A stretch of DNA of 14,610 nt from Candidatus Aminicenantes bacterium UBA2199 (GTDB taxonomy: Bacteria > Acidobacteriota > Aminicenantia > UBA2199), in assembly GCA_002327965.1 (NCBI GenBank), contig DCVB01000038.1:962-15571 (forward strand). Reading direction: 5' to 3'. The notes beneath the pieces were generated by a model. The model worked only from the letters and a program-made list of their open reading frames with translations. It made no database searches and was not told the origin of the DNA. The position numbers and the translations under genes were made by a program. Numbering within the stretch: the stretch's first letter is position 1; each line of letters opens with the position of its first letter. Positions 13,922 to 14,610 of the stretch are shown one piece after another.

Positions 13922-14610
13922 ATGAAGATCCTATCCACCATTCTTACCCTGGCCCTGCTGGCCGGCGGCCTCGGCTTCGCCGCCGCCGACAACAAGATCG
14001 TCGTCGACGGCTCGACCACCGTGGGCCCCATCGCCAAGGCCTTTGCCGAGTACTACATGAGACAGAACCCGGGGGTCAACATCACCGTCTCCGAGTCGGG
14101 CTCGGGCAACGGCGCCAAGAGCCTGGTCAACAAGTCCTGCCAGGTGGCCAGCATGTCGCGGCTGCTGAAGCTCAACGAATACGAGGCCGCGGTGCACTCC
14201 GAGATCCTGCCCGTGGTCCACGTCGTGGCTCTGGACGGCATCGCCATGATCGTCCATCCCGGCAATCCCGTCGCCAAACTGTCGCTGGCGCAGGTCAAGG
14301 ACATCTACCTGGGCAAGATCAGGAACTGGAGCCAGCTGGGCGGACCCAACACGCCCATCGTCATCATCTCGCGCGACACCAACAGCGGCACCTACGAGAC
14401 CTTCGAGGGCAAGGTGATGCAGGGCGAGAAGATCGCCAGGAACTGCGAGTACGTCGGCTCCAACGGCGCCATCCGCCAGCGCGTGCAGAGCACGCCGGCG
14501 GCCCTCGGCTACGTGGGCATCGGCTTCCTGGACAACACGGTCAAGGCGCTGCCCATCGACGGCGTCAACCCCACCCCCGAAACGGTCAAGGACGGCAGCT
14601 ATCCCATCGC
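13922..14610 (+). CDS. pstS: Phosphate ABC transporter substrate-binding protein PstS, C-terminus cut by window edge
   Basis: Periplasmic phosphate-binding protein feeding the PstCAB importer. The first 229 residues are in the window; the frame stays open to the last base, and a few tens of residues are probably missing. Signal peptide residues 1-22 (TILTLALLAGGLGFAAA), no lipobox Cys, so it is likely a soluble periplasmic protein. Phosphate-contact motifs are DGSTTV at 29-34, SGSGNG at 59-64 and SRDTNSGTYE at 150-159. The usual SR segment appears as SMSR at 77-80. Start ATG 13922 has AAGGAG upstream at good spacing. It follows the porin by 23 bp; pstC, pstA, pstB and phoU would be expected beyond the edge. 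Expression is probably induced by low phosphate. Confidence 0.96.
   Translation, partial: MKILSTILTLALLAGGLGFAAADNKIVVDGSTTVGPIAKAFAEYYMRQNPGVNITVSESGSGNGAKSLVNKSCQVASMSRLLKLNEYEAAVHSEILPVVHVVALDGIAMIVHPGNPVAKLSLAQVKDIYLGKIRNWSQLGGPNTPIVIISRDTNSGTYETFEGKVMQGEKIARNCEYVGSNGAIRQRVQSTPAALGYVGIGFLDNTVKALPIDGVNPTPETVKDGSYPI

Overview
This looks like chromosomal DNA of a high-GC Gram-negative bacterium. Two proteins have a signal peptide and a C-terminal Phe typical of outer-membrane barrels, and most Shine-Dalgarno sites are strong. No rRNA, tRNA or marker gene fixes the lineage. The Cys-rich nitronate-monooxygenase relative and the degenerate 7-bp repeat arrays suggest an uncultured, probably anaerobic lineage (Acidobacteriota/Aminicenantes-like or Desulfobacterota-like), but this is only a guess.

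Bases 1-7556 hold a type I restriction-modification locus read on the minus strand: hsdM, a degraded ORF6N-type fragment, a NYN/PIN-like nuclease, hsdS, a membrane-anchored HerA/FtsK-like ATPase and hsdR (cut by the window edge). hsdM and hsdR are GC-rich. The ATPase, the nuclease and the outer parts of hsdS are strikingly AT-rich, so the operon is a mosaic. The ATPase and hsdR overlap by 4 bp, and hsdS and the ATPase are 1 bp apart, so the extra genes are wired into the operon. The nuclease has its own near-consensus promoter and a 5' leader with a very stable cUUCGg-capped hairpin. The hsdMSR core with an embedded NYN nuclease and TM-HerA ATPase is the most interesting system here, possibly a composite defence island in which the extra pair backs up or guards restriction.

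Bases 7402-7984 are non-coding and contain six short arrays of different, degenerate 7-bp units. Next come an outer-membrane barrel protein (minus), a HAD phosphatase (plus), a 160-bp stretch with three copies of a 20-bp repeat, and two overlapping plus-strand genes of unknown function. A GC-rich hairpin lies exactly between convergent stop codons at 10664-10691.

Bases 10691-12232 hold a nitronate-monooxygenase-family flavoprotein with an unusual C-terminal coiled-coil extension, a recognisable promoter and a structured leader.

Bases 12282-14610 form a phosphate/arsenate region: arsC (minus) diverges from a porin and pstS (plus). The intergenic space has four TTAA cores spaced exactly 11 bp apart, the geometry of a Pho box, overlapping a near-consensus arsC promoter. 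A joint phosphate-starvation control of phosphate uptake and arsenate detoxification is a plausible reading.
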